Assembly: GCA_003246805.1 (NCBI GenBank)
Contig: QKDG01000067.1
Span: 1 to 5,103, forward strand
Reading direction: 5' to 3'
Length of the DNA: 5,103 bases
DNA from: Clostridia bacterium
Lineage (GTDB): Bacteria; Bacillota; Clostridia; Oscillospirales; Ruminococcaceae
Below, piece by piece: positions 1 through 5,103 of this stretch (position 1 is the first letter of the stretch; every line of letters begins with the position of its first letter). The notes under the pieces were generated by a model that was not told the DNA's origin, searched no databases, and worked only from the letters and a program-made list of their open reading frames with translations. A program made the translations under genes and the position numbers.

Positions 1-206
1 AATGCAACGGGAATATGCCCTGCCATCTGAAGCCTTTTCATAACAACAAGCTGCAAGAAATGCCCGACGTGAAGACTGTCGGCAGTTGCATCAAAGCCTA
101 TATAGAATTTTACTCCTTTTTTTGTATCAAGAAGCTCCTTGATTTTTTCTTCGTTTGTTGTTTGTGCAATCAGGCCACGCCTTTTAAGTTCTTCAAAAAT
201 AGTCAT
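1..206 (-). CDS. tyrS: Tyrosyl-tRNA synthetase, N-terminal fragment (gene runs off the window start)
   Basis: This cytoplasmic class I aminoacyl-tRNA synthetase charges tRNA-Tyr with tyrosine using ATP. Only the first 68 codons are visible, against a usual length of about 400–420 residues. The diagnostic stretch is residues 37–50, GFDATADSLHVGHF. It carries the tyrosine-pocket region and the class I HIGH signature in the form HVGH (residues 46–49). The ATG at 206–204 is the right start: a GAAGGAG ribosome binding site lies 7 nt upstream and residues 1–30 align with the usual short N-terminal helix before the Rossmann fold. The gene follows a tyrosine-specific T-box leader with specifier UAC, which independently supports the assignment. 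The KMSKS loop, the anticodon-binding region and the C-terminal S4 domain would lie outside the window. Expression should rise when uncharged tRNA-Tyr accumulates. Confidence 0.95.
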   Translation of the reverse strand, partial: MTIFEELKRRGLIAQTTNEEKIKELLDTKKGVKFYIGFDATADSLHVGHFLQLVVMKRLQMAGHIPVA

Positions 207-213
207 TTCAATT

Positions 214-220
214 CTCCTTC
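214..220 (-). promoter_or_regulatory. Ribosome binding site of tyrS
   Basis: GAAGGAG lies 7 nt before the ATG at 206–204, close to an ideal Shine-Dalgarno sequence. It is just beyond the U-tract of the T-box terminator and not within the terminator stem. Control is therefore by transcription termination rather than by hiding the ribosome binding site. Confidence 0.85.
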
Positions 221-257
221 AAATAAAAATCCTCTGATAAGCATAGCTTATCAGAGG
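221..257 (-). terminator. Intrinsic terminator of the tyrS T-box leader
   Basis: On the minus strand a perfect 12-bp stem (257–246 with 242–231) closes a 3-nt loop at 245–243 and is followed by ATTTTTATTT at 230–221. The 5' arm begins CCTCTGAT. Its first four bases (257–254) are the same bases that the antiterminator needs to pair with GAGG at 296–293, so the two structures exclude each other. This is the off state of the riboswitch. It may also stop transcripts arriving from recN, since no other terminator separates the two units. Confidence 0.93.
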
Positions 258-296
258 ACGATTTAACAAATAATTGTTACCCCGTGGTACCACCTC
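254..296 (-). promoter_or_regulatory. T-box sequence and antiterminator
   Basis: GAGG (296–293) pairs with CCTC (257–254), and ACG (285–283) pairs with CGT (260–258). This leaves the canonical 7-nt bulge UGGUACC at 292–286. UGGU (292–289) is complementary to the ACCA 3' end of an uncharged tRNA with A73, as expected for tRNA-Tyr. Between the two arms, an inverted repeat TAACAA/TTGTTA (279–264, on either strand) can close the loop. The CCTC arm is shared with the terminator stem, which gives the on/off switch. Confidence 0.92.
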
Positions 297-331
297 GATT
301 TACTGAACACGTAAGTATCCAGCCTTATAAG

Positions 332-353
332 GCACTATAACGGGTGCAACCGT
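332..353 (-). other. Stem IIA/B pseudoknot of the T-box leader
   Basis: ACGG (353–350) pairs with CCGT (343–340) around a 6-nt loop TTGCAC. The loop bases GCAC (347–344) are complementary to GTGC (335–332) just downstream, which gives an H-type pseudoknot. A pseudoknot of this kind between Stem II and Stem III is a known element of long T-box leaders. The last two bases of GTGC overlap the start of the GCCTTATAAGGC palindrome (333–322) that I assign to Stem III, so the exact helix boundaries are uncertain. Confidence 0.7.
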
Positions 354-392
354 ATATTCCTACTATGTTGTTCAGAATATAAGCTCAAAGAT

Positions 393-395
393 GTA
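393..395 (-). promoter_or_regulatory. T-box specifier codon UAC (Tyr)
   Basis: In the Stem I internal loop the leader reads GAA-UAC-A-UCUUUGAGC from 398 to 383. This is the usual specifier context: a codon followed by a purine, shortly before the closing base helix of Stem I. UAC pairs with the GUA anticodon of tRNA-Tyr and agrees with the downstream gene. Confidence 0.9.
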
Positions 396-486
396 TTCGC
401 ATCAGATATAATACCTTTTTCCAGCAACCAAAGGCTCTCTTAAATTATATGATAATGCTACTTCTTCTCGTCACAGCTTTTGTATT

Positions 487-515
487 ATGGTATCATAAAT
501 GTTTGCTACTGTCAA
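487..515 (-). promoter_or_regulatory. Sigma-A-type promoter for the tyrS leader
   Basis: A perfect -35 box TTGACA (515–510) is followed by a 17-nt spacer and the -10 hexamer TACCAT (492–487). A TG dinucleotide at 495–494 gives an extended -10 element. The predicted start near 480 coincides with the first paired bases of T-box Stem I, which strongly supports this placement. The -35 box begins only 7 nt after the recN stop codon. The -10 is a 4 of 6 match to TATAAT, partly offset by the TGn extension. Confidence 0.8.
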
Positions 516-521
516 TACTTA

Positions 522-2189
522 TTACTTTTTAGCTGACAATAACAGCTCCTCAGCGCTTTTAAGCATTGTTTCATTGATATTTGTTCCACCCATTATTCTC
601 GCTATTTCACTCTTTCGTTCATCAAATGAAAGCTCATTAACTTTTGTAACAGTTGAGTTATCCACTACATTCTTCTCGATATAAAGATGCGTATCAGCCA
701 TTACTGCAATCTGCGCCAGATGGGTAACGCACAGAACCTGCCTGTTCTTTGAAATTTGCGATAATTTTATGCCTATTTTCTGTGCCGCTCTTCCGCTGAC
801 GCCTGTATCAATTTCATCAAAAATCAGCGTGGGAATATCATCTTTATCAGCAAGCACATTTTTTAATGCAAGCATAATTCTTGAAAGCTCACCGCCTGAC
901 GCAATTTTAGAAATAGGCTTTGGCGGCTCACCAATATTTGAGGAAATCAAAAGCTCAATATTATCCATGCCATTAATAGTCAACTTGCCTTTTTCGTGAG
1001 ATACCGCCAGCTTTACATTTGGCATATCAAGGAATGTAAGCTCATCTGTGACCTTATTTATAAATTTCTCTGATGCTTCTTCCCTTAGCTTTGATAAAGC
1101 CTTGGCTTTTATTGTTACATCATTCAAAAGCTCAGCTTTTTTAACTTTTAAAATTTCAATTTCATTGTCATTATCTTCAAGATGTTCCTTTTCTGCAACA
1201 AATATATTGTAGTTAGTTAATACATCACTAAGCTCCGGGCCGTATTTTCTCTTTATTTTATTAATCTGCTCTCTCCTGTTCGAAATATAATCAAACCGTT
1301 CGGGAGAAATATTTGTTTTTGAAATTATATGTGAAATTTCTGCTGCGATATCATCAATTTCAATACTTGCTGCCTTTAACCGTTGCATAATATCATCAAG
1401 CTGCGGCATAAGCTCTTTTATATAGTTAATCTGCTCTGCTGCATTGTCGGTTATGACAATTGAGCCATCAAAATCATCGTTTCCGCTTAAAAAATTGTAT
1501 GCGTTGTTTAAGCCCTCAAACAGCTTTACTGAATTTTTTGAAATCAAATATTCATCTTCGATAAGAGAATCCTCTTCTTCATCAATATCGAGCGCTTCAA
1601 TTTCAGTGATTTTATCATTTAGCTCAGATAATCTGTAAGCCTTTTCGTTTTCATTTATTGTAAGCTTGTTAATTTCCCTTGCTGTTTCCTGTAACATTTT
1701 GAAGCAGTTCTGATAATCTGCCAATGCAATTTCAATTTCTCCAAAGCTGTCAAGTATTTCAATATGCTTTTCACTTTTTAACAATATCTGGCTGTCATGC
1801 TGACCGTGAATGTTAATAAGTGATTCCCCGATTTCTTTAAGAATTGATACAGTAACAGGGCGTGAATTTATCCTTGCTACGCTTCCGCCATCTGCAAAAA
1901 TCTCCCTCGAAACAATTATTTCATCATTATCATATGTAATGCCAGAATCATTAAGCTTGTCCTTCGTTGATTTTGTAATGCTTACAAATAAGGCTGAAAC
2001 AACTGCCTTGTCACAGCCGGAGCGAACAATATCCTTTGTTGTTCGCTGCCCTAAAACCGCATTTATTCCGTTAATAAGTATAGATTTCCCCGCACCCGTC
2101 TCACCTGTAAAAACATTAAGATTGTTATTAAAAGTAATTGTAGCTTTTTTAATTACCGCAAGATTTTCAATATACAATTCCTTTAACAT
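522..2189 (-). CDS. recN: DNA repair protein RecN (SMC-like ATPase)
   Basis: RecN is a cytoplasmic, SMC-related ATPase that acts early in recombinational repair of double-strand breaks. The 555 residues match the family length (about 550–575). The N-terminal half of the ABC ATPase head has Walker A GETGAGKS at 29–36 and the Q-loop region HGQHD at 128–132. The middle, roughly 160–390, is Glu/Lys/Leu-rich and suits the family's coiled-coil arms. The C-terminal head has the ABC signature ASGGELSR at 430–437, Walker B TLIFDE ending at D458–E459, and the H-loop CVTHLAQ with H490. All key ATPase residues are present. The ATG at 2189 follows AGGTGAT (2199–2193), which overlaps the argR stop codon, so translation is probably coupled. 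The gene ends in TAA at 524–522 with no hairpin of its own before the tyrS promoter. I see no LexA-type operator directly upstream. SOS control, if any, would have to act on the whole operon. Confidence 0.97.
   Translation of the reverse strand: MLKELYIENLAVIKKATITFNNNLNVFTGETGAGKSILINGINAVLGQRTTKDIVRSGCDKAVVSALFVSITKSTKDKLNDSGITYDNDEIIVSREIFADGGSVARINSRPVTVSILKEIGESLINIHGQHDSQILLKSEKHIEILDSFGEIEIALADYQNCFKMLQETAREINKLTINENEKAYRLSELNDKITEIEALDIDEEEDSLIEDEYLISKNSVKLFEGLNNAYNFLSGNDDFDGSIVITDNAAEQINYIKELMPQLDDIMQRLKAASIEIDDIAAEISHIISKTNISPERFDYISNRREQINKIKRKYGPELSDVLTNYNIFVAEKEHLEDNDNEIEILKVKKAELLNDVTIKAKALSKLREEASEKFINKVTDELTFLDMPNVKLAVSHEKGKLTINGMDNIELLISSNIGEPPKPISKIASGGELSRIMLALKNVLADKDDIPTLIFDEIDTGVSGRAAQKIGIKLSQISKNRQVLCVTHLAQIAVMADTHLYIEKNVVDNSTVTKVNELSFDERKSEIARIMGGTNINETMLKSAEELLLSAKK
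2021..2047. repeat. 9-bp perfect inverted repeat inside recN
   Basis: AGCGAACAA (2021–2029) and TTGTTCGCT (2039–2047) are exact reverse complements separated by 9 nt. They lie in recN codons 48–57, shortly after Walker A. The RNA could form a hairpin. There is no T-tract, so it is not a terminator, and the half-site spacing is too wide for a Firmicute LexA box. A repeat of this size can occur by chance in a window this long. Confidence 0.4.
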
Positions 2190-2197
2190 ATCATCAC

Positions 2198-2653
2198 CTA
2201 CTTATTAATAAGGTTGTTTAGATTTTTTACCAGATTTACTGAATCTTCTTCTGATTTCATTAGTACAAAAATCGTATCGTCCCCTGCAATTGTGCCAACT
2301 ATATTAGAAAAATCCGCATTATCTATTTTTGCACAAACAGCCATTGCCATTCCTGTATGGCATTTTATAACAACGGTATTTATTGCGTAATCAATTGAAG
2401 CAACGGATTCCCTCAGTAAAGATATCAGTGAGGAAAGCGGGCTTTTTTCTTTAAGATTAGCCGGAACAGCATACTTATAGCTGCCACTATTTGACAAAGT
2501 TTTTATCAGCTTTAATTCCTTGATATCTCTTGAAACAGTGGCCTGTGTTACATCAAAGCCTGAATTCTGCAATTCAAGCTGCAAAGTCTCCTGCGTGTCG
2601 ATATCGTTATTTTCGATAATTTCAAGAATTTTAATCTGCCTTTTTGTTTTCAT
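2198..2653 (-). CDS. argR: Arginine repressor ArgR/AhrC
   Basis: ArgR is a hexameric, arginine-responsive DNA-binding protein that represses arginine biosynthesis genes and in many Firmicutes activates arginine catabolism. The 151 residues match the family (about 150). Residues 1–65 form the winged helix-turn-helix domain, with the recognition-helix motif VTQATVSRDIKEL at 35–47. Residues 80–151 form the trimerisation and arginine-binding domain, with the hallmark GTIAGDDT at 120–127, whose Asp pair contacts arginine. The ATG at 2653 is 5 nt after the nadK stop. Its GAGGG ribosome binding site (2667–2663, 9-nt spacing) lies within the last codons of nadK. I see no convincing ARG box in the window, so autoregulation is not supported here. 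Placement directly before recN is a long-conserved Firmicute arrangement, also known from Bacillus (ahrC–recN). Confidence 0.97.
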   Translation of the reverse strand: MKTKRQIKILEIIENNDIDTQETLQLELQNSGFDVTQATVSRDIKELKLIKTLSNSGSYKYAVPANLKEKSPLSSLISLLRESVASIDYAINTVVIKCHTGMAMAVCAKIDNADFSNIVGTIAGDDTIFVLMKSEEDSVNLVKNLNNLINK

Positions 2654-2658
2654 TTCAA

Positions 2659-3534
2659 CTAACCCTCAACTTCACTTTTTAATGGTTGCATAAATTTTTT
2701 ATTAACCGAATTATAAAAATTATAGGTGTTTACATCAACAAAATAAATGTAATTATCAGATTTTGAAATATATAGCTCGTCAGCAGGTGAGAAAACAACT
2801 TCGTTGCTTCCGTCAAAGCTTATTACCACGTCTGTGTTTTTAGATGAGCTGTATCCTACCTTCAAAACCTTATCGGGGGAAAAAATCATAGTTCTTGCGA
2901 ATAATGAGAAAGGGCATATCTGAGTAAATTCAATACACTCAATGTCAGGCTCTATTATCGGGCCACCTGCCGACAATGAATATGCAGTTGCACCTGTTGG
3001 TGTGCTGAATATAAGACCGTCAGCCCTTAGTGAGCTTATTACCTTTTCGTTCATAATAACCTCAAAATCAGCAATTTTACATAACGGTGCTTTTGCTACA
3101 ACAATATCATTAAGGACAGAATGCTCTACGATTTGACCATTCTTATAAACGATGAGTGCTTTTAGCATCATTCGCCTTACAACAGAATAATTACCCTTGG
3201 CAAATTCCTTTAAATAGCATAGCTCATCAGATTCAAGCGTTGCCATAAATCCAAGACGACCGCTGTTAATTCCTAAAATAGGCTTGTTAAATTGTGCAAC
3301 GATTTTTGAACATTCAAGAATTGTCCCGTCGCCACCTATCACGATAATGACATCACACGCTTTTACCAAATCAATGAATTTGCCATAAGTGATACCGCAT
3401 TTCTGGTTAAAAAAATCTTTATACTGATTATCTGCAAAAATCTCGACATTCTCTTTATACAAAATTTCACATGTTTGTATAGCGCATACGTGAGCATTTT
3501 TTTTATTCAGATTAGGGAAAATCACAACCTTCAT
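2659..3534 (-). CDS. nadK: NAD kinase (ATP or polyphosphate dependent)
   Basis: This cytoplasmic enzyme phosphorylates the 2'-OH of the adenosine ribose of NAD to make NADP. The 291 residues match bacterial NAD kinases. Visible motifs are GGDGT at 67–71 (phosphate-binding loop and catalytic Asp), GINSGRLGFM at 88–97, the NAD-binding LND at 141–143 (NE in many homologues, ND in others), and the glycine-rich STPTGATAYSLSAGGP at 177–192, where Ala replaces the more usual Ser of GSTAY. A second oddity is ICPFSLFAR at 206–214, where the family usually has CPH (see findings). The C-terminal half is the all-beta domain typical of the fold. The ATG at 3534 follows AAGGTGA (3545–3539) and lies 11 nt after the tlyA stop. 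Its place between tlyA and argR is typical of Clostridia; Bacillus subtilis lacks it there. Confidence 0.96.
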   Translation of the reverse strand: MKVVIFPNLNKKNAHVCAIQTCEILYKENVEIFADNQYKDFFNQKCGITYGKFIDLVKACDVIIVIGGDGTILECSKIVAQFNKPILGINSGRLGFMATLESDELCYLKEFAKGNYSVVRRMMLKALIVYKNGQIVEHSVLNDIVVAKAPLCKIADFEVIMNEKVISSLRADGLIFSTPTGATAYSLSAGGPIIEPDIECIEFTQICPFSLFARTMIFSPDKVLKVGYSSSKNTDVVISFDGSNEVVFSPADELYISKSDNYIYFVDVNTYNFYNSVNKKFMQPLKSEVEG

Positions 3535-3545
3535 GGTATCACCTT

Positions 3546-4352
3546 CTATTCATTTTTTAATAATTTAAAAGTTTCTTCAACAAAGTTTTTTATATCAAAC
3601 TGAAACAGCGTTTTTTCGTGGCTGCCTTTATTTAAATAAATCAGATACTCTATATTACCCTCTGGCCCTTTTATCGGGGAATATGTCAAGCCTTTTATAA
3701 TGAATCCTGTTTGCTCAACATATTTGATTATTTTATCAAGCACTTCAATATGCACTGCTTTATTCTTCACTACGCCTTTTTTGCCAACACCTGCTTTGCC
3801 TGCCTCAAACTGTGGCTTAATCAGGCAAACCATTTCGCTGTTTTCTTTAATGAAATCAAACAGCTTATGCAAAATCAATGTTATAGAAATAAATGAAACA
3901 TCTACACTGATAAAATCCAGCATCTCTGGTATTTCTTTTTCAGAAATATATCTGACATTGATACCCTCAAGATTAATCACACGGCTGTCACTTCGCAGCT
4001 TATTTGCAAGCTGGTCGTGTCCAACATCAACTGCATAAACCCTTTTAGCCCCGTTTATCAGCATACAATCTGTGAATCCACCGGTTGAGGCGCCTATATC
4101 TGCACAAATCATGTCATTTAATAAAATGCCGAAAAATTGGATAGCTTTTTCAAGCTTTAACCCTCCTCTTCCAACATAATAAACAGGGCTGCCTGTCAGC
4201 ATAACTTCAATATTATCTTCAAACTCCTGAGAAGGCTTTTTGCATATATTATTATTTATAACAACAAATCCCGATTTTATTAATTCCTTTGCTTTTTCAC
4301 GGCTTGTTGCAATATTCTTGTTAACCAGCAAAGCATCAAGCCTTGTTGCCAT
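3546..4352 (-). CDS. tlyA: TlyA-family rRNA 2'-O-methyltransferase (S4 plus FtsJ-like domains)
   Basis: TlyA proteins are SAM-dependent methyltransferases that modify ribose 2'-OH groups of rRNA; in mycobacteria the targets are 16S C1409 and 23S C1920, and loss gives capreomycin resistance. Older annotations call them hemolysin A or YqxC. The 268 residues match the family. Residues 2–60 form an S4 RNA-binding domain (TRLDALLV…SREKAKELIKSG). GRGGLKLEKA at 61–70 opens the Rossmann methyltransferase domain. The SAM loop is ADIGASTGGFTD at 84–95, followed by VYAVDVGHDQL at 105–115. Candidate catalytic residues of the FtsJ-type tetrad are K66 or K69, D151, K179 (in LIKPQFEAG) and E235 (in EGNIEYL). 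The ATG at 4352 overlaps the end of dxs by 17 bp, and its AGGTGA ribosome binding site (4364–4359) lies inside dxs. The rRNA target in this organism cannot be read from the sequence. Confidence 0.95.
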   Translation of the reverse strand: MATRLDALLVNKNIATSREKAKELIKSGFVVINNNICKKPSQEFEDNIEVMLTGSPVYYVGRGGLKLEKAIQFFGILLNDMICADIGASTGGFTDCMLINGAKRVYAVDVGHDQLANKLRSDSRVINLEGINVRYISEKEIPEMLDFISVDVSFISITLILHKLFDFIKENSEMVCLIKPQFEAGKAGVGKKGVVKNKAVHIEVLDKIIKYVEQTGFIIKGLTYSPIKGPEGNIEYLIYLNKGSHEKTLFQFDIKNFVEETFKLLKNE

Positions 4353-5103
4353 TTTTAATCACCTGCAAAACCATATTTATCATAGACTCTGAGTCAAGCC
4401 CGACATTCTTTAAAGCTGAATACGTTGAAGCGTGTTGCACAAAGCTGTTTATAGCTTTTGAATAATATCTTCCAACGAAATCATTGCTTAAAACTGAACC
4501 AAGCTTTTGTGAAATCGAACCATTCTGCATACTTTCTTCAAAAAATACTACATAATCATACTGCTGTGCGATATCGACAATTTCATTATTATAAGGGAAG
4601 ATTTTAATCAGCCTTAGTATATCACAATTTATTCCTTTTTCATTCAAATTTTTCTTAGCCTTATGAACATTTGATGATATTCTCCCGTAAGTTATAAGTA
4701 GAATTTCACCTTTTTCCCCCGAATAAGAAAAATCTGTTGATATATCATATGAAGCAACATCATCAGGCTCAGAACCACGTGGATATCTTATCCCGACAAT
4801 TCCGTTATCTTCATAAAGCCCTTTATTAAGACATAAATTCATTTCTTTATATCCTAAGGGAGAATACAGTGTTAAATTTGGAATTGTCGTCAAAAAAGGA
4901 ACATCAAATAGCCCCTGATGAGTTTCACCATCCTCGCCAACAATTCCAGCCCTGTCTATCCCTAAAACCATGTGAGTATTCTCGATAGAAACATCATGCA
5001 AAACCTGGTCATAAGCCCTTTGCAAAAATGAAGAATATACGCAAAAAACAGGGAGATATCCCATTTTTGACAGCCCAGCCGAAAATGTTACTGCATGCTG
5101 TTC
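4336..5103 (-). CDS. dxs: 1-deoxy-D-xylulose-5-phosphate synthase, C-terminal fragment (gene runs off the window end)
   Basis: DXS is the thiamine-diphosphate enzyme that condenses pyruvate with glyceraldehyde 3-phosphate in the first step of the MEP isoprenoid pathway, and it also feeds thiamine and pyridoxal synthesis. The last 255 codons are visible, roughly 40% of the usual 620–640 residues. The open frame continues to the window edge, so the Met codon at 5064 is internal. Numbering from the edge, EQHAVTF begins at residue 1 with the Glu expected to contact the ThDP pyrimidine. YSSFLQRAYDQ is at 23–33, DRAGIVGEDGETHQG at 50–64 with the substrate-pocket Arg and His, and RYPRG at 106–110. 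From about 125 onward is the C-terminal transketolase-like domain (GEILLITYG at 132–140). The stop TGA at 4338–4336 lies 17 bp inside tlyA. The fragment is intact, with no frameshift. Confidence 0.97.
   Translation of the reverse strand, partial: EQHAVTFSAGLSKMGYLPVFCVYSSFLQRAYDQVLHDVSIENTHMVLGIDRAGIVGEDGETHQGLFDVPFLTTIPNLTLYSPLGYKEMNLCLNKGLYEDNGIVGIRYPRGSEPDDVASYDISTDFSYSGEKGEILLITYGRISSNVHKAKKNLNEKGINCDILRLIKIFPYNNEIVDIAQQYDYVVFFEESMQNGSISQKLGSVLSNDFVGRYYSKAINSFVQHASTYSALKNVGLDSESMINMVLQVIKNGNKA
4359..4364 (-). promoter_or_regulatory. Ribosome binding site of tlyA inside dxs
   Basis: AGGTGA lies 6 nt before the tlyA ATG at 4352–4350 and sits within dxs codons. It fixes the tlyA start despite the 17-bp overlap and suggests that ribosomes finishing dxs help translate tlyA. 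Confidence 0.75.

Larger units (their letters stand above)
221..480 (-). ncRNA. T-box riboswitch leader, tyrosine-specific, upstream of tyrS
   Basis: This is the 5' leader RNA of tyrS and senses the charging state of tRNA-Tyr. Stem I runs from 479 to 381: base helix AAGCT (479–475) with AGCTT (385–381), helix GCAT (458–455) with ATGC (402–399), helix ATATAAT (450–444) with ATTATAT (412–406), and apical helix CCTTT (434–430) with AAAGG (418–414). An AGAGAG segment (440–435) and a GGTTGCTGG apical loop match the usual tRNA-elbow contact region. The specifier UAC is at 395–393. Stem II is ATATTC (380–375) with GAATAT (359–354), followed by a pseudoknot (353–332) and a Stem III hairpin around 333–322. 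The T-box sequence (296–282) contains UGGU, which matches a tRNA end with A73. An antiterminator and terminator follow. These pairings were read by eye; the overall architecture matches the canonical long T-box class. Confidence 0.96.

Noticed and set aside
15..266. Plus-strand open frame of 83 codons
   Set aside because: It lies antisense to the start of tyrS and the T-box terminator, has no ribosome binding site, and its protein resembles nothing I know. It is a shadow.
1732..1753. TTGACA-like -35 inside recN on the minus strand
   Set aside because: No acceptable -10 hexamer follows at 16–18 nt (the sequence there is ATTGCA), and the position in the middle of recN makes no functional sense.
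1810..2208. Plus-strand open frame of 132 codons opposite the start of recN
   Set aside because: It is fully antisense to a well-supported recN with intact ATPase motifs. The long frame follows from recN codon use.
2561..2576. TGAATT–CTGC–AATTCA palindrome inside argR, resembling an ARG box
   Set aside because: ArgR/AhrC boxes have TGAAT and ATTCA separated by 4 bases. Here the separation is 6, and the site lies inside the coding region rather than near a promoter.
3676..3702. TTGACA on the minus strand and TATAAT on the plus strand within tlyA
   Set aside because: The two elements are on opposite strands and neither has a partner box at 16–18 nt spacing, so no promoter can be assigned.

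Overview
The window is AT-rich and looks like a core chromosomal region of a low-G+C Firmicute, most likely a member of the Clostridia. I infer this from the gene order dxs–tlyA–nadK–argR–recN, the AGGTGAT-type ribosome binding sites, and a T-box-controlled aminoacyl-tRNA synthetase. Every gene lies on the minus strand, so the reading order runs from high to low coordinates. I see no mobile element, CRISPR array, tRNA, rRNA or sign of horizontal transfer.

Layout in transcription order: (1) 5103–4336, the C-terminal part of dxs (isoprenoid precursor synthesis), cut by the window edge; (2) 4352–3546, tlyA, an S4-domain rRNA 2'-O-methyltransferase overlapping dxs by 17 bp; (3) 3534–2659, nadK, NAD kinase; (4) 2653–2198, argR, the arginine repressor; (5) 2189–522, recN, an SMC-like DNA repair ATPase. 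Gaps between these genes are 5–11 nt or negative, and several ribosome binding sites sit in the end of the preceding gene, so this is almost certainly one polycistronic unit. The functions are diverse, and the linkage is a conserved Firmicute arrangement rather than a pathway.

(6) 521–207 holds no gene. It contains a good sigma-A-type promoter starting 7 nt after recN, followed by a nearly complete tyrosine-specific T-box riboswitch: Stem I with specifier UAC, Stem II, a Stem IIA/B pseudoknot, Stem III, the T-box sequence with UGGU, an antiterminator, and a strong competing terminator. (7) 206–1 is the start of tyrS, tyrosyl-tRNA synthetase, cut by the window edge. Uncharged tRNA-Tyr is expected to pair with the specifier and the UGGU bulge and switch on tyrS.

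I found no undescribed system. The points most worth a second look are the fully readable tyrosine T-box, the absence of a separate terminator between recN and that leader, and a NAD kinase with Phe where the family usually has a conserved His.
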